Below are positions 28,661 to 41,700 of a DNA stretch of 64,000 nucleotides, piece by piece. Both the position numbers and the translations under genes were made by a program. Positions within the stretch are counted from its first letter, which is position 1. Each line of letters opens with the position of its first letter. Origin of the DNA: Opisthocomus hoazin (taxonomy: Eukaryota > Chordata > Aves > Opisthocomiformes > Opisthocomidae); NCBI RefSeq assembly GCF_030867145.1, contig NC_134454.1:69298308-69362307 (forward strand), written 5' to 3'. The notes beneath the pieces were generated by a model. It was not told the origin of the DNA, did not search any database, and saw only the letters and a list, made by a program, of their open reading frames with translations.

Positions 28661-31243
28661 TAGTGTCAGGCAGGGGTTATGGAAAGGGAAAGGTACACAG
28701 GGTGATTACAGGATTATTCAGTAGTATATGATGCTGTTTCTGTGTCTCTAAGCATTTACACTGAGCTTTTCATCCTCACATTTGATCACCTCCGCATCAT
28801 GTCAGTTCCTTCTTGTTATTGTTAATTATAAACAATTAGAGGTTAACTTGGGAGGGTGAGTCATGGCATAAGAGGGTATGTGGGAACATGTGGTTTTACA
28901 GAGGGGCTCTGGAAAAAGTGCGGGAGCTCCTAACACCAGGAGGAAGGGAAGGTGCTGGCAAGCTGTGACTCAGGGGAGGGAGCTCTGGGAAGCAAGCATG
29001 GGGGAAGGCTGGCTGGGGCAGCCGTGGAGGGGAGATCCTGGGAGGCAGAGGAGCCCGCTTTGAACCCACCCCCAGAGCAGAAGTGTTGCAAGGAGAGCGG
29101 AGGCAGGGAGGATGGAGACAGCCGGGTGAGGTGGTGGTGGGGCAGTGGCAGGCAGGCCCGAGGCAGGCCTGGAGGAGCTGGCGACAGCCCCAGGACAGGT
29201 CTCGCTGTGGGCTCGGGCCCAGAGAAGGCCTGGGGCAGGCCCAGGGGAGGCCTGACAGCAGGGCCGGGGCAGAGGAGCCCATTTTCAGCCACCCTTGCCA
29301 CACGAGGAGGAGCATTTTGGGGCTGGGCTGTGGTATTAGGAGGAGAAAATAACAGAGAATAAAAGCTGTAGAAGAATTGATCCATTATCAGTCAGGATGC
29401 TGTGCTGTTGAAGAAAGCAGGCACGGACCAGGACTGGAATACTGAAGGGAGAAAGTGTTGTGACCAGAGAAAAGACAGCAACAGGAACCAAGAGACAAGA
29501 AGGGAATAAGTCGAGTGGAAAAGTTCAAAATCCCCCAAAATTAGAGCCTTTACACGTTCATTGGAGATGAGAACAGAAGGAAGATACTTGAACTTACTTA
29601 TTAGTAGCCTCTCCATGTCTGCTACCAGGGCAGATGAGCGAGCAGCGCTGAAGTGGGTCAAGCGGAGAATTAGCGGTGTGAAAGTCAAGGCAGTAGGCGC
29701 AGGCTGCGTGCCGGTGGGAGAGACGGGTGCGGAGTGGGACGGGCGAAAGCTGGAGGCACACGGGGAGAGTGAATTCCCCTCCACGTAATGGAGAAGGTGC
29801 CATTTCAAGAGGCAACAGACTTATTACACATAATATGCATCTCTGAGGAAATTAAATGTGAATCAAGTGTTCAGAAAATTTTCACATTCTCAGTAAAACA
29901 AATAATTAACAGTGATCCTGTTAGATTAGAGATGCTAGCACTGGGGGCCAGTATTGCAAGACAATGCATTACTCCTCTGAGTCACAGGTTTCGTTCTCAC
30001 ATGGGCCTTTATTAACTGCAAATCTTTACCTCCTAATGGTTGCCTGTGGACCATGTGAAATGAGTTGGTGGCTCATTCCTGTTCATACTGAGAAGGTATC
30101 CACATTACAAAAATCATCACTGCTAATTACAACCCATTTGCACTAATTGGTATCCTTGCCGGAATTCTTCAGAGGCAAGAAGGCTAATGACTAAACAACA
30201 GGCATGGCAACTAAAACACCCTGTTTCTGTGAAGCTGAGCTCCTGACCGGTCAGGGACTATCTGGAGTGGGTGAACAGGGATATGGCGGTTGGTGCCTGA
30301 GATGTGTGAGATATGGGTGGTCTTTTTAGAACTGACCACTGATTCTCTGAGCCTAAGCTTTCAGCAGCGATGGGTATTTTTGACTTTTGTATGCTGTACC
30401 TGTTCCGTACTGCTACTTGCAATGGAAAGAGCTTCCTATCTCCAAGTATTTTACCATGGTTTATTTTGTGACCTTATGGCTGTTGCTGCATTCATTTGAT
30501 TGCCCATCAGCCACATAAATGGCAAAGTAAATAACTTTAATTTTCTAATTTATCCATAAAAAATGAAAGTAGTATCTTCTTAATAGAATGCTTCTTTTGC
30601 CTCAGATTTCCCTTCTCAGATAGTTTCAGATGTAGAAGCACAGTAGAAAGTAATTGTAAGTGTCCATCCTTCAATGAGAAAAGTAAAATGAAGAAGAAAA
30701 CAGTAAGCCTCCTGTCTCCCGGTTTTACTAGTTACTGGCTAACTTTGTATTATGCAGCATTTGTATAACTGGAGAAGCAGAAGGGAAAACCCACATATTA
30801 GCTAACTGAAGTAAAAGCAACAGCAAATATGCCACACAGCAGGAACCTTAGTATTCCTGTGTATCTAGATATCACAGATTTGGTGTACAGAGCTCAGATA
30901 ATCCGAAACGTTTGGAACAGACAAGCAGAATGACAATTTATGGGATAAACAGATTACAGAGAGGTGTGTGGAAACTGGAAATACAGTTACCTGGAAAGAG
31001 TAACAACTCAGCAACATGAAACAGGGGTCTTGCCCAAAATTAGAGTCTGTAGCATCATTGCTTCTCTGACTCAAGGTCTGGTTCCTCTTCTTTCATGTTA
31101 CATCCATCCAACTCTACCCAGAGTGCTGAAGGACCCCTTGGGAATCTGTTTAGCATTTAGGCGCTCTTCTGTAGGGCTTCCCACTTCACCAGTCCTTCCT
31201 GGATACTAACACACTTCTATGTGGAGCAAGCCTGTTGGATAAT
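28661..31243. other. Non-coding DNA with a GC-rich patch
   Basis: Between two CR1 fragments. Most is AT-rich, but 28895-29330 is strikingly GC-rich and purine-rich on the + strand, and 29620-29790 carries several CpG sites. Open frames occur in both patches on both strands without recognisable domains. An AATAAA sits at 29358-29363. Confidence 0.5.
28895..29363. other. GC-rich, G-biased patch of unknown origin, possibly LTR-like
   Basis: About 440 bases of sequence rich in GGAGG, GGCAGG and GGCCTGG motifs, with local duplications (gaggcaggcctggagg; ggcctggggcaggccc), followed by AATAAA at 29358. It is unlike its surroundings. A degraded GC-rich LTR, an isolated regulatory CpG-type element or a decayed minisatellite are all possible; I recognise none of them. 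Confidence 0.35.
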
Positions 31244-31888
31244 CAAGTTGACCATCAGTCAGCAGTGTGGTTGCCAAGAAAACTAATGGGATCCTGGGGT
31301 GCACAAAGAAGAGTGTGGCCAGCAGGTCGAGGGAGGTTCTCCTCCCCCTCTACTCTGCCCTAGTAAGGCCCCATCTGGAGTACTGTGTCCAGTTCTGGGC
31401 TCCCCAGATCAAGAAAGATGAGGAGCTACTGGAGAGAGTCCAGTGGAGCGCTACGAGGATGATGAGGGGACTGGAGCATCTCTGCTATGAGGAGAGGCTG
31501 AGGGAGCCGGGCTTGTTCAGCCTGAAGAAGGGAAGGCTGAGAGGGGACCTAATATATACTTACAAATATCTGAAGGCTGGGTGTCAGGAGGATGGGGACA
31601 AGCTCTTTTCCGTGGTGCCCAGTGACAGGACAAGGGGCAATGGGCACAAACTGAGGCACAGGAAGTTCCAGCTGAGCATGAGGAAGAACTTCTTCCCTCT
31701 GAGGGTGACGGAGCACTGGAACAGGCTGCCCAGGGAGGCTGCGGATTCTCCTTCTCTGGAGATATTCAAGACCCTCCTGGGCAAGGTCCTGTGCAGCCTG
31801 CTGTAGATGACCCTGCTTTGGCAGGGGGGTTGGACTAGACGACCCACAGAGGTCCCTTCCAACCCCGAACATTCTGTGATTCTGTGAT
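31244..31888 (+). mobile_element. CR1 3' fragment with intact C-terminal ORF2 frame
   Basis: Contains the end of CR1 ORF2 in one open frame to a stop at 31804-31806: [94 protein letters not shown]. The 3' end has tandem ATTCTGTG octamers at 31871-31886. The unbroken frame over about 180 codons suggests it is younger than the other copies here. Lacking the endonuclease and catalytic reverse transcriptase, it is not mobile. Confidence 0.93.
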
Positions 31889-34800
31889 AATGAGCACTAG
31901 CACAACCATTTTTCAGAAGTAAAACAGAGCTCAGAGCAAATTTATTTGTCAGTTTGAGATGTCTTTCTCCAGTGTTTCTCAAATGATCAGAGCTCTGACT
32001 GTTATTAATTACTCCTTCTTTTGCTTAGTGTTTCTCCTAATCAGGTTCTGGGTTCTCAAAGTGGGAACTTAGAGGATGAGGAACTTGCAGCTAATGATGA
32101 CCTTGCTTTTAGTAGAAGGGATAAAAAAAAAAAAGGCAACTGAACCCGTGAAAGGATCCTGTAGACAGACATGACGTTTTCTACTTAACCTCAATTATTT
32201 CCACAAAGAGTGGATTTATGCTGTGGACTTGTTGAAACCAGGGTCTTTGAAAAACAAAGGGTGATCCCGTAATTATGTGTCCACTTACCGTTTTACAAAT
32301 AACCTTTGTTCTAACATTTCCTAAGGCTGAGTGTTGGACATTGCAATTATAATTATTTCCCATAGCAGAGGTTTATAGATGCTTTTTTCTTAACCGCTTT
32401 GGACTCTACTAAACTAGAAAATAGAAGAAAATTTAATCAGTGCATTGTCTGCCATTTCAAAGATTTTTAGAAATTTCATTAAACTAATTGTCTCTTTGAT
32501 AGCCTAAAGAAAGAGCATTTTCATATTTGTAATTTCAATAATGCTTATAAAAGGCTTTCTGAGTTTGCTAAAGAGAAGGGATCAGTTATCCAATGTTTTC
32601 TACTAGGGAACAGATGTAAAACAACCATAAAACTCTAAATCCTTTAAATCTCATGCTTTCAAGAATACTTACAAAGTAAGACTATAGCAGGCACAGAGAA
32701 CACGTAGAATGACTCTACCTAATATTAGCTAGGGGTGATTAAATCCATAACACAGTTTTAAATTAAATTTAGAAGAAACTTTGTAGTATTTCAGGTACTG
32801 CACAGCAATAAACATAGATTTGATGTCTTCTTGTCTGAGTAGGGCAATAAAAATATATAAAGGTGTTTTATAATTTTGATTTAATTTGGCTTACTGGTCT
32901 CATTTTTAAGAAGGAGTCTCTTTCTTTGTCTATGCTGAATGCTTCCCAAAAATGAAGTAATGTGAAATCACTACCTAATTTAAGTGGAATAGACACTCCT
33001 TATTGCCTTGTGTACTCATCATGGCTAAGTCATGCTCACCTGGGTCACATTAGCTGTTCCACTGATATCAGGAGAACTGCACTGAGAAAGGGAAGCTGTA
33101 TTTGTTGCTGGTGCTCACATTAGATAAGGCCCTGAGATATCAGATCTTTTGGAATGCGACTAGTGCTGATGATTTCTAGGGGTGGTTAAGTGTCTTTCTG
33201 CAGAGGATGGACACGAGATCCCCTCTCCTGAGGGACTTGCCAACCGTTTGCCACCAGTGGCTGCTGTCCTCTGCAAAACCGTTCTGATTTCAGGAAGTGT
33301 TCAGACAGGCCCAAGGAGCTGAGTTAGTATCTCCTGTTGCAGCAGTTGTGAACTAATTATAGACATAGAATAATTGTTGAGTAATAACGTGGTGAGGAAT
33401 GACAGGAGGAACAACAAGAAAATTATGTGGTCACTTGGCAAGGGATGGTGCTTGGTATAATGCAGCTAAGGGGGTTTGTTTGTTGTTTTATTCTAATTAG
33501 GTTGTATGTCCTATCTGGGTAACGTTATTAAGGTATTATGAAAGGACTGTGTCTGGGGGATGGACTTAAGAGAATTCAGGACAGTGAACTTGCAGAAAAA
33601 CTCAGGACGGACACTGTGCAGAGGGCATGATATGGAGAAAACACAGAGATAGCTGTTGGACCTGGCATTGGTGAAGTAGGGGACATAGAGCATTGGGTCA
33701 CACACCTGGGTAACAGGACACAGCAAAGTGGTGATATGGCCTGATCTGACACCACTAAGATCAGTGAACCATTAACCTAAATAAAAAGCTCGATCATTTC
33801 CAGAGACCTGACTTTTGAGAAAATGTCTCCATGGGCAGAAGCAGACAGGCCTGCCCTCATACTCCTTTTGCTCCAAGCAGGTCTGAAGCAAGCATCTCTG
33901 GTCTTAGTAGCTGTCATCCCAAACACACTCTGAAAAAGGACGGCTTGGGTATGGCATAGCTATACGGCTTGTGGATGGAGCTGGCTTACACTCAGGTTAC
34001 TTGGAATGGGCATTGGTGATCACATCTACCGTGCCTGTCTGTGTAAACATACTGACTTGGCCACTAACTCTGAAATCTTCAGTTCCAGATCTAGATTGTT
34101 TTTACCCAGTGTTTAAATTTGCAACAAATGGGTAATTCTAAACATGTCCTGTGAAGTGTGAATCTTCATTCACACATACCACCTGGGACCACACTTCAAG
34201 GAATGTGCCCGCCCCCTACTCCCCTGCCAGCAGCAAGGCTTGAATATGTAGTGGATGAGCTCTGGACCAAAGATTCAAAGGCTGGCATGTGAAAAGCTGG
34301 TTTCTGAGCACGATACTTGTGGTTGGAACTGTGTCCCTTGGGAAAACTACTGCAAAACTTGCCGTCTCCTGTAAGACATGAGACTTGTCGTTTTTGAGCT
34401 ATGAAAAGTGGTGATAGCTGCTTGTACTTGATCCATTTCATGAATGCCCCTAGCTTTTACTAGCCCTCCTAATTTGGGACACCTTCCCCCCCCCAGCATG
34501 AAAAGCTGATGTGGAGAGCTTCCAAACTCACACAGACAATAGTTGCCCAAAATTCCTGGTAAGCAGTTTTGTCTGATAATATAAGTTCATACTCAGGTAC
34601 AAATCCCAGATAAGTCCTTTTGCCCTTCTGTGCTGGTTCCTGTGCTAGGTGTTCTGACTATCTCTTCAAAGCCAGCCGGGATATTTTGCTCTTTCCAATG
34701 CCAAAGTACAAGTTAGATGGAAGTTAGTCTGTCTGAACATGGCTCCGATGTCTTTCTCTGCTGAAATAATGTAATCTTATTAAGACAATTTGAGAAAGCT

Positions 34801-37800
34801 GGTTTAAAGATAGAAATAAATTCTCTTTTTACATGAGACCTGCTAAACATTTACAAGTGTTCAAGTGTGAGTCAATGTGAACAAACACACACTGCAAGTC
34901 TGACTATTTGGAATTACTCTATGGGAAATACAGTTAACTCTGGATCCGTCTGCTCTGCATCAGTTAGGGAAATGATGTATACTAAACACTGGGAAAAGTA
35001 GCCAGTTGCTACAAAAATATGAGAAAAACCCTGTCTTGTGTTGTTTTTATTTGGTGGGGTTTTCTGGTTTTGTTTTTTTTTTTTTTTCTGTACGAGGTAA
35101 GACCTGATCATTTAATACAGGACATCCGGTTACTCTATAGCATGGCCTTAGAAGCATGGCTGGAATCCCACCTTTTCTGTGCTTCTTTATCAGCTTCTTT
35201 CCTTGCCATCCTAACTGATTCTTACTTTGGTCTTTTATTCTGTAGTCTTTGTAGTTTGCCTGCAAAGAGGTCACACAACTCTGCTGTGAATGTGCATGCC
35301 TTTAGCTTCCCCTTCATCTGACCTTGCTGCAGTTACTCAGAAAACACTGGAACTGTTTGCCTACCACAATCTTATTCTTTGCTCTGGTTTGCTAGTATTG
35401 GAAGTAGAACTGGATCAGTGCTGATGGAAATCACATGTTAAATGATCTTGTTTTTCTGAATGTGGCTTATAAATACTATGTGCAGCAAAATACAAATTAT
35501 AAAAAGATGAGGACAATGTCATTAATTACAGATACGGCGATGCCACATAGAACTGAATTTTAGAACTCTTGAATGTAAACAGTTCATTTGCGTCCAGGTT
35601 AAAAGGAAGATGTGTTTTTCAGGGAGTGGGTGAACGTTGCTGGTTCCTGTAATAAACCTCATTAAACAAACAAAATTGAGAAGGTCAAATTCATTATTCC
35701 CAGTTGAAAATCTAAGAATGTTGTCATTATGCCACCAGATAATTTAACATTTCTTCTAACACATTGTTCTTCTTATCTGCAGCTACTCAGCTAGAAGACT
35801 CATTAGCTTTTACATGTTAAATATTTCCCATTTTATTTTTGTGGTTTACACTTCTACTCTATTTTCCAAATTAATTTTATATTGAAATTGAAGACACTAA
35901 AATCCATTTAGCTTCTTTCTCTATTTCAGTTTTTATTCTCTCTTACAAAATATAATGTAGTTTATTTTTTGTTTAGCTCATAAAAGAGCAAGAATTAATG
36001 CTACTCTCAAAAAATAAAATGTCCTACCCAGCTTCTATTTGTGTGAATCTACAAAAGTAAGTTATATCTGGAAAAGGGAAAAAAAAAGGGGGGGGGAGGA
36101 AATTCACTGATACTTTATGGCCAAGTAAAATGGAAGAGTTATATTCTGACACCTTTTTCTCAGTGAAGTTTGTCAATTTTGATTGGGATCACATGGCCAT
36201 TTCCTGCATGACGAAGATTGTGATGATTTCTGTGACCTTTTCATATCCTTTATAGGTAATTTAGAGAAGTTCACCTAGAGGAATAGTGAAGAACTCTTAC
36301 AGAATAAATGAGGTGCCTTGATTAGAAGGCTGTCTACTGTGGGAGCACAATGCCCCCTCACTTTTCCTTCAGACTCCTTTGTTTGTTGTGGTTTATTTTA
36401 TTTTATTTTATATACAGTCATCCAAATAAAACCTGGGTAAGTACTTTTCAGGCTGGTGCAAAGTTTCCTATATATGGATAGTCAAATGTTTAATTCACAG
36501 ATTAAATTGAAATTTAGAGTATGTTCCTCAGCAATGGAGCCAATTTGCATTGCGGAACCAAGCTGTGGTAATACAATAGTAAAGAAGAAAGTTGAGGCAC
36601 TTTAAAAGTAGTTAATAAGATCGTGGCATATATCTAGCAGATTTCAGGAACAAGCTGAAAAGGAACAGAGCACATACTGATCCCCCAGTGAGGCTGAGGA
36701 GGCATGCCGTGTGTGCCATGCCTTACCATGCTTGCTTCCCAGCCCCCTTGTGGCAATTCTCTGAGATCTTTGCCCTGCTGTGCAGATGCTCTGAGGACAC
36801 AGGAAGAGTTTCTTGGCTGAGTGCTTGTGCATGCATGCTATTAACTCACAGCTGGCTAACTGGAGAGGATTTCTCCCACTGGGAACAGATCCTTAAATAT
36901 TGTCATTGGGCATAAAGGCAACCACAGAGTGATTTTTTTTTCTTTTTTTCCAGGTAGGAAGGTAATCATAGCAGTACTCCAAATTCTTTCCCAGCATAGA
37001 CATATATATTAGTATTGTGAAGAAGTGTTTTTATACTTGAGGTCTGATAAAGTCTGTTTGTCTGGAAAAAGAAGTTCTAACACAAGATTATTTCTCATAC
37101 AGGTTTGAAAGTACCAAGAGGATTTCGGCAAGAACTTGGTAAACTTCACTGGCTCACATCTCAACAATTTCATGGGACTTTGCCTTTAGATCACTCATAA
37201 GCTGTTCCTTATCTGTCATTTTGTTACATTCAGACTCTTCAGAAATTTCCTGGAAGATCACACATAAACACGTTGGCTGCATCAGACCTGTTAAAATTAC
37301 TAACTGCTCTGCAATGTCCTTCTAGGACACTGGCCTAGTAAAAGAAGTACAAGTCATGATTCACATGGCACTATCAGGTAACATTTCTTTAAGTAATGCT
37401 GGTAAGAAAGTTTCCTAACATAGGCATTTTTGCAGGACTTCAAGTATTTTCAAAGTAATCCAAGCTATTAATGTTATCTTCTTGGTGTTTAAGTGCAAAT
37501 CTGTGTTAGATTTGTGGGTGGGAAGGTAAAACTTTTCTATGCTGTGCCAGGTTACAGTAACAAAACAATATCATGAATGATCAGGTGTTTTTCTAGTCTG
37601 TATAAATACTTTGGTGAAGTCTAAGGTGTCAAAACAATGTACTAGTTTTCATTTATTTACTTTTATGCAACAGATTTATAGTGCAGGGCTGAAGATATCC
37701 TTCTCCTCTTGCCCACCCGGAAATGAACGTGTTTCCACACATGTGACTTTCAAGTAAGTGGACTCCCTTTCTGTGACAGAATAATCTTTATTATTGTAAA

Positions 37801-37984
37801 GGGTTCTCATATTCTCTGAAATCTACATGTACTTTTCAAAGTGCAAAATCCCTTTTTTCTTTTGATGCAAAATGGTAAAAAGGAAAACTTATTCTAGGAA
37901 ATATCCTGGTTCAGGAAAAAGATTCAGCTGTGCCTGCCCATAAACTTCTGTTACACACGCGAATCTGAAGAATTATGAACAGAG
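31889..37984. other. Non-coding DNA, no gene recognised
   Basis: AT-rich and free of long open frames. Contains short A, T and G tracts (about 32128, 35070-35086 and 36079-36096) and a TTTTA run near 36390. I see nothing else I can name. Confidence 0.6.
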
Positions 37985-38740
37985 TCTTAGAGAAATTAAG
38001 GATGGAAGAACCTTCTGTAGATCACCTAGTCCAACCTCCAAAGAAGACAAGCTTAACAGTTTGCCTAGGACCTTATCCACTCCAATTTTGAAACTCTCCA
38101 AGGATGGAGATCCCACAGCCTCCCTGGGAAACCTGTTCTAGTGCTTAATCACCCTTACTGTGAAGAATTTTTTCCCTTACGTACACCTGTGGTTTCACTT
38201 GTCATAGCTCTTTTTGTTTTGCTGTACATATCCAAAAGGGTCTGGCTCTGTGTTTTCTGTAAAAATTCTTCAGATAGTGGAAGACTGCAGCTAAATTCCA
38301 CCTTAGCCACTTCTCCTTGAATACTGAGAACTCCTGCAGTTTAGTGTCATCCATGAACTTGCTGATGGTGCAGTTCATCCCATGGTCCCTGTCCTTGCTG
38401 AAGATGTTGAACAGTATTAGCCCCTGTATCAGCACATGAGGAATGCTTCTTCTATCAGTTACACTTTCAATGGTAAACCACTGCAGTGGTAAACCCCTGC
38501 TTACTAGCCAGTTCTTCAGCCAACTTGCAGCCTACTTATGCAGAACTCATCATCAATTTTGCTAGAAATGTGGAGTGAAGGGCTATGCCAAAGACTTGCC
38601 AAAGTCAAGGTAAACAACATCCACTGCTCTCCCCTCATGCACAGAGCCAGTCTTTCTACAGAGATGATGATCAGGTTGGTCAAGCATGATTTGCCTTTGT
38701 CAAATCCATGCTGGCTATTCTCAGTATGTTGAACAAGGAC
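37985..38740 (-). mobile_element. CR1 element, minus strand, old and diverged
   Basis: The reverse complement of CR1 is recognisable in order. It includes atcacctagtccaacctcca (3' end), gatggagatcccacagcctc, cctgttctagtgcttaatca, gtcatccatgaacttgctga, gaagatgttgaaca, then caaggtaaacaacatccact and caggttggtcaagcatgatt. The middle part is deleted relative to a full copy. Divergence is greater than in the + strand copies. Boundaries are approximate. Confidence 0.85.
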
Positions 38741-41700
38741 TTTATCCCATGTTGAATTGTAGAAACACCTGCAAGAGATATGCGTAAAGGTTTCTGGACA
38801 CTGGCCAACATGGTTTCTTCCCCTTCCTGCCAGTAAGATAATGTAACATAGAGGTTATCCCTCTAAAAGGCAGGACTGGTCTTCTCTATTCTCTGGCGTA
38901 CCTCCTCAACCTTCTCTAGTTATAGACTGCTCAAGGATTCTTGGTGTGGAGGATTATACACAGGCCATGCTGGTGGATCATGCTCCACTCTTTACTAGTT
39001 TGTGAAAGTACCAGCTTGTCCAATCCATAATATTGCCTGACAGTTCTTTCTGCTAGTGAAGGATAAAATAGTTCTCAGAAGGAGAAGAAAAGTCCTCCCT
39101 CAATGGGTACAAAGTTGGCAGATGAATTCAGCAGAGAAACTTGTGATAGATGTAACTCTGGTGCATATCTGGTGTTGGACTGATGGCAAACAGTCTGGTC
39201 TTGCTTGGCTCATTGAGTTACTGGAACAGGAAGGGAAGATGGCAGAAGGGTTTTGGGAGAAAGGCTGTTGTAAGCAACTACCTTGAAGTGAGATTTCAGA
39301 CCTCTTAACCTTTAAAGAACCAGAACCATTTCTTTACAGGTTGGGGAAAGTTCTCCAAGGCCTTCAGAAGTACAAAGTTTAACACTTGTCCTTCTCGGTA
39401 TTTCATTTTCGTGAGTTTGGCAAGCTTCTGTGCTTGATTTGGCAGAGATTTTTGGAAGTGCCTTGTCCTCATGCTTATCTTGGGACTGTGGATCACACTT
39501 GTTGTAAATAGCTAACAGTTAAACACTTCAGTGCTCAGTATTTTAACACTTTAATGTGTTTCAGAGTTGTCACCTTCAAACTTCTTTGGACCTTGTTTGC
39601 TGATTGGACTTTTTGAAGCAATTAAAAAAATTGCATCTCATTTTAGTGGTTCAAGCCTGAAATAAACATTCACCGTATGATCAGAATATTAATTTATTTG
39701 TCTGCTTGCTACTGACTTTTAAGCCTCTTTTTATAGAGTGATGCTTGATTTTTATTTTGCTTGGTACTTAGAAATAATAAAATCAGGAATTTCAAAGCCT
39801 TTTAATAAACATTGCTGTGAGTTTTACAGAAAGCATTGTACTCATGAACCAAGGATGTTAAGTGCTATACTTCCAAGGTCAAATCTACTGTGATATCATA
39901 TTGTGTGTGAAGATACAGATGGTTTTGATGTTCTGTCCAGTATATGCATCTATTATTTAGCAGCCTGGATCTTTTGGAATTACCTTGCTGTCTAAATTAA
40001 CATTCTCCATCAGTAATGTTGCAAATATATTGATTATTTTGTTCCTAAAAAAATTTTTTTTCTACTGAAACACGGTTATTCATTAGATAAATGTAAGCAA
40101 TGTCATGGTTTAGCTCAGCTTTTTAGAGCATATTTATACATTTGACAGTTCCCATGTGCCAAAACAACATCAGCATGAATAATGAAGAGTGTCACTGTAA
40201 GGGAATTCTTTACAGCAACAACACCAATATGGTAGTTTTCCACCTTCCCTGACACATTTACCACTGTCTCCCCCTGCACCTTTCTGTAGCCACAGTTGCA
40301 ATGTAAATGAATACTATATGTTACCAAAAGGGAGGCCATTTGTAGTTTCTTACTTTATAGAAGGTAAAACAACCCCTCTTCTGACAGAAGTGCTGCAAAT
40401 TGAGTGAAAGGAACATAATTTTCAATCTGTTGTACTTGATACTGTGATTATTTCAGTGCTCAGGCCATAGAAATAGGCATATCATTTAAAGAGTTACTAG
40501 GGCTAGGTTTACTCCTTCAATATTCTTTACTGACATTAGTCCAGGTTGTGAAATACATCTCAGATTTTAGTCAGTCTTTCTCCAGTCAAACTCCTAGTGA
40601 AGAACAGCAGATACAGAGTGTGCCACTCTTACTAGGTACAAACTGTAGAGTTTCAATGTGAATTTAGTGTAGTAAGGGAAATTTAATAAGAAAGGTTTCT
40701 GCTGTGATGGCTCAAATAAAAAGAAAACTGGACTCATCTACATTTGGTTTGTAAGCATCTTATCTATCAATGAGGCTATATACATAACAAATAATAACAA
40801 CATAGATTTGATAAACAAATAAACAACTTGTTTTATTTTGTTGATTCATGGTGTTAGTCTCAGGACAGAATTAGCTTCTAAGAACAATATTTTTAAATGT
40901 CATAGTTAATTTGCTGCCCTTAACACAGGCACTCATAAATGAGTACACAGAAAGCAAGATGATTCTTTAAATCAGCTCATGCTATTCTGAACAGATTATA
41001 AATCACAAAGGGGAAAAAATACTGATTTTATTTAATAACTTCTGCTTTCAGGAGTCGGTACTGGAAGGAGGCTGTTAGCAAAGGCTGTAGGTAGCTGGAC
41101 TACAAAAAGAAAGTAGCCTACACTACTTATATAATCTGATTTTTAGGGATGAAAAGGTGGTAGCAGGGGTAAAAGGAGAAGTAAATACTAGCTACTCTGA
41201 AAATGTAATTGCTTTTTTGCAGAGGCAGTGGGAAAACACCAATTTACATGTACATTTCATCTCAACAGAGCACCATGGTAAAAGGTTTTGGTTCAAATGG
41301 TGAAGTCCTGTGTTTGAAAATTGCCTGTGAGGATTTAATTTCATTTACATTCTTTCATGCATGTTTAATGAGTATTCAATCTTATTTTAAAGTATAATGA
41401 TAAATATGCTAATACACTTTTTGTTCTCCCCCAAAATAATTGAACATCTTATTGCTGTGCTCTGGGCTAACACAATGTGAATATCTAATGCCGGAGTTCA
41501 TGCACTCTTTTATTTAAACAACACAGTCTGGGCACTCATCAGATTCTTCATCTTCCTAGTGCTGCAATGGGCATGGTTCCTGCCTGGCTACAGTGGGGTG
41601 TCAGTTGCTTTACAACGTAAAACAGTGGGAGAAACCTCAGTGGAAAAACCTCATAAGTTTACTGTATAGAAGCTGTAGAACAGCTGGGGCAACTCTAAGC

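Noticed and set aside
29392..29815. 138-codon minus-strand frame overlapping the CpG-bearing segment
   Set aside because: No recognisable protein; a + strand frame overlaps it equally well. Kept only as a finding about composition.
38477..38490. 14-base palindrome ACCACTGCAGTGGT
   Set aside because: Lies within the old minus-strand CR1 and is explained by local duplication in that element.
39056..39286. 76-codon frame suspected to be a retroviral pol fragment
   Set aside because: Similarity was only impressionistic and no conserved motif could be pointed to.
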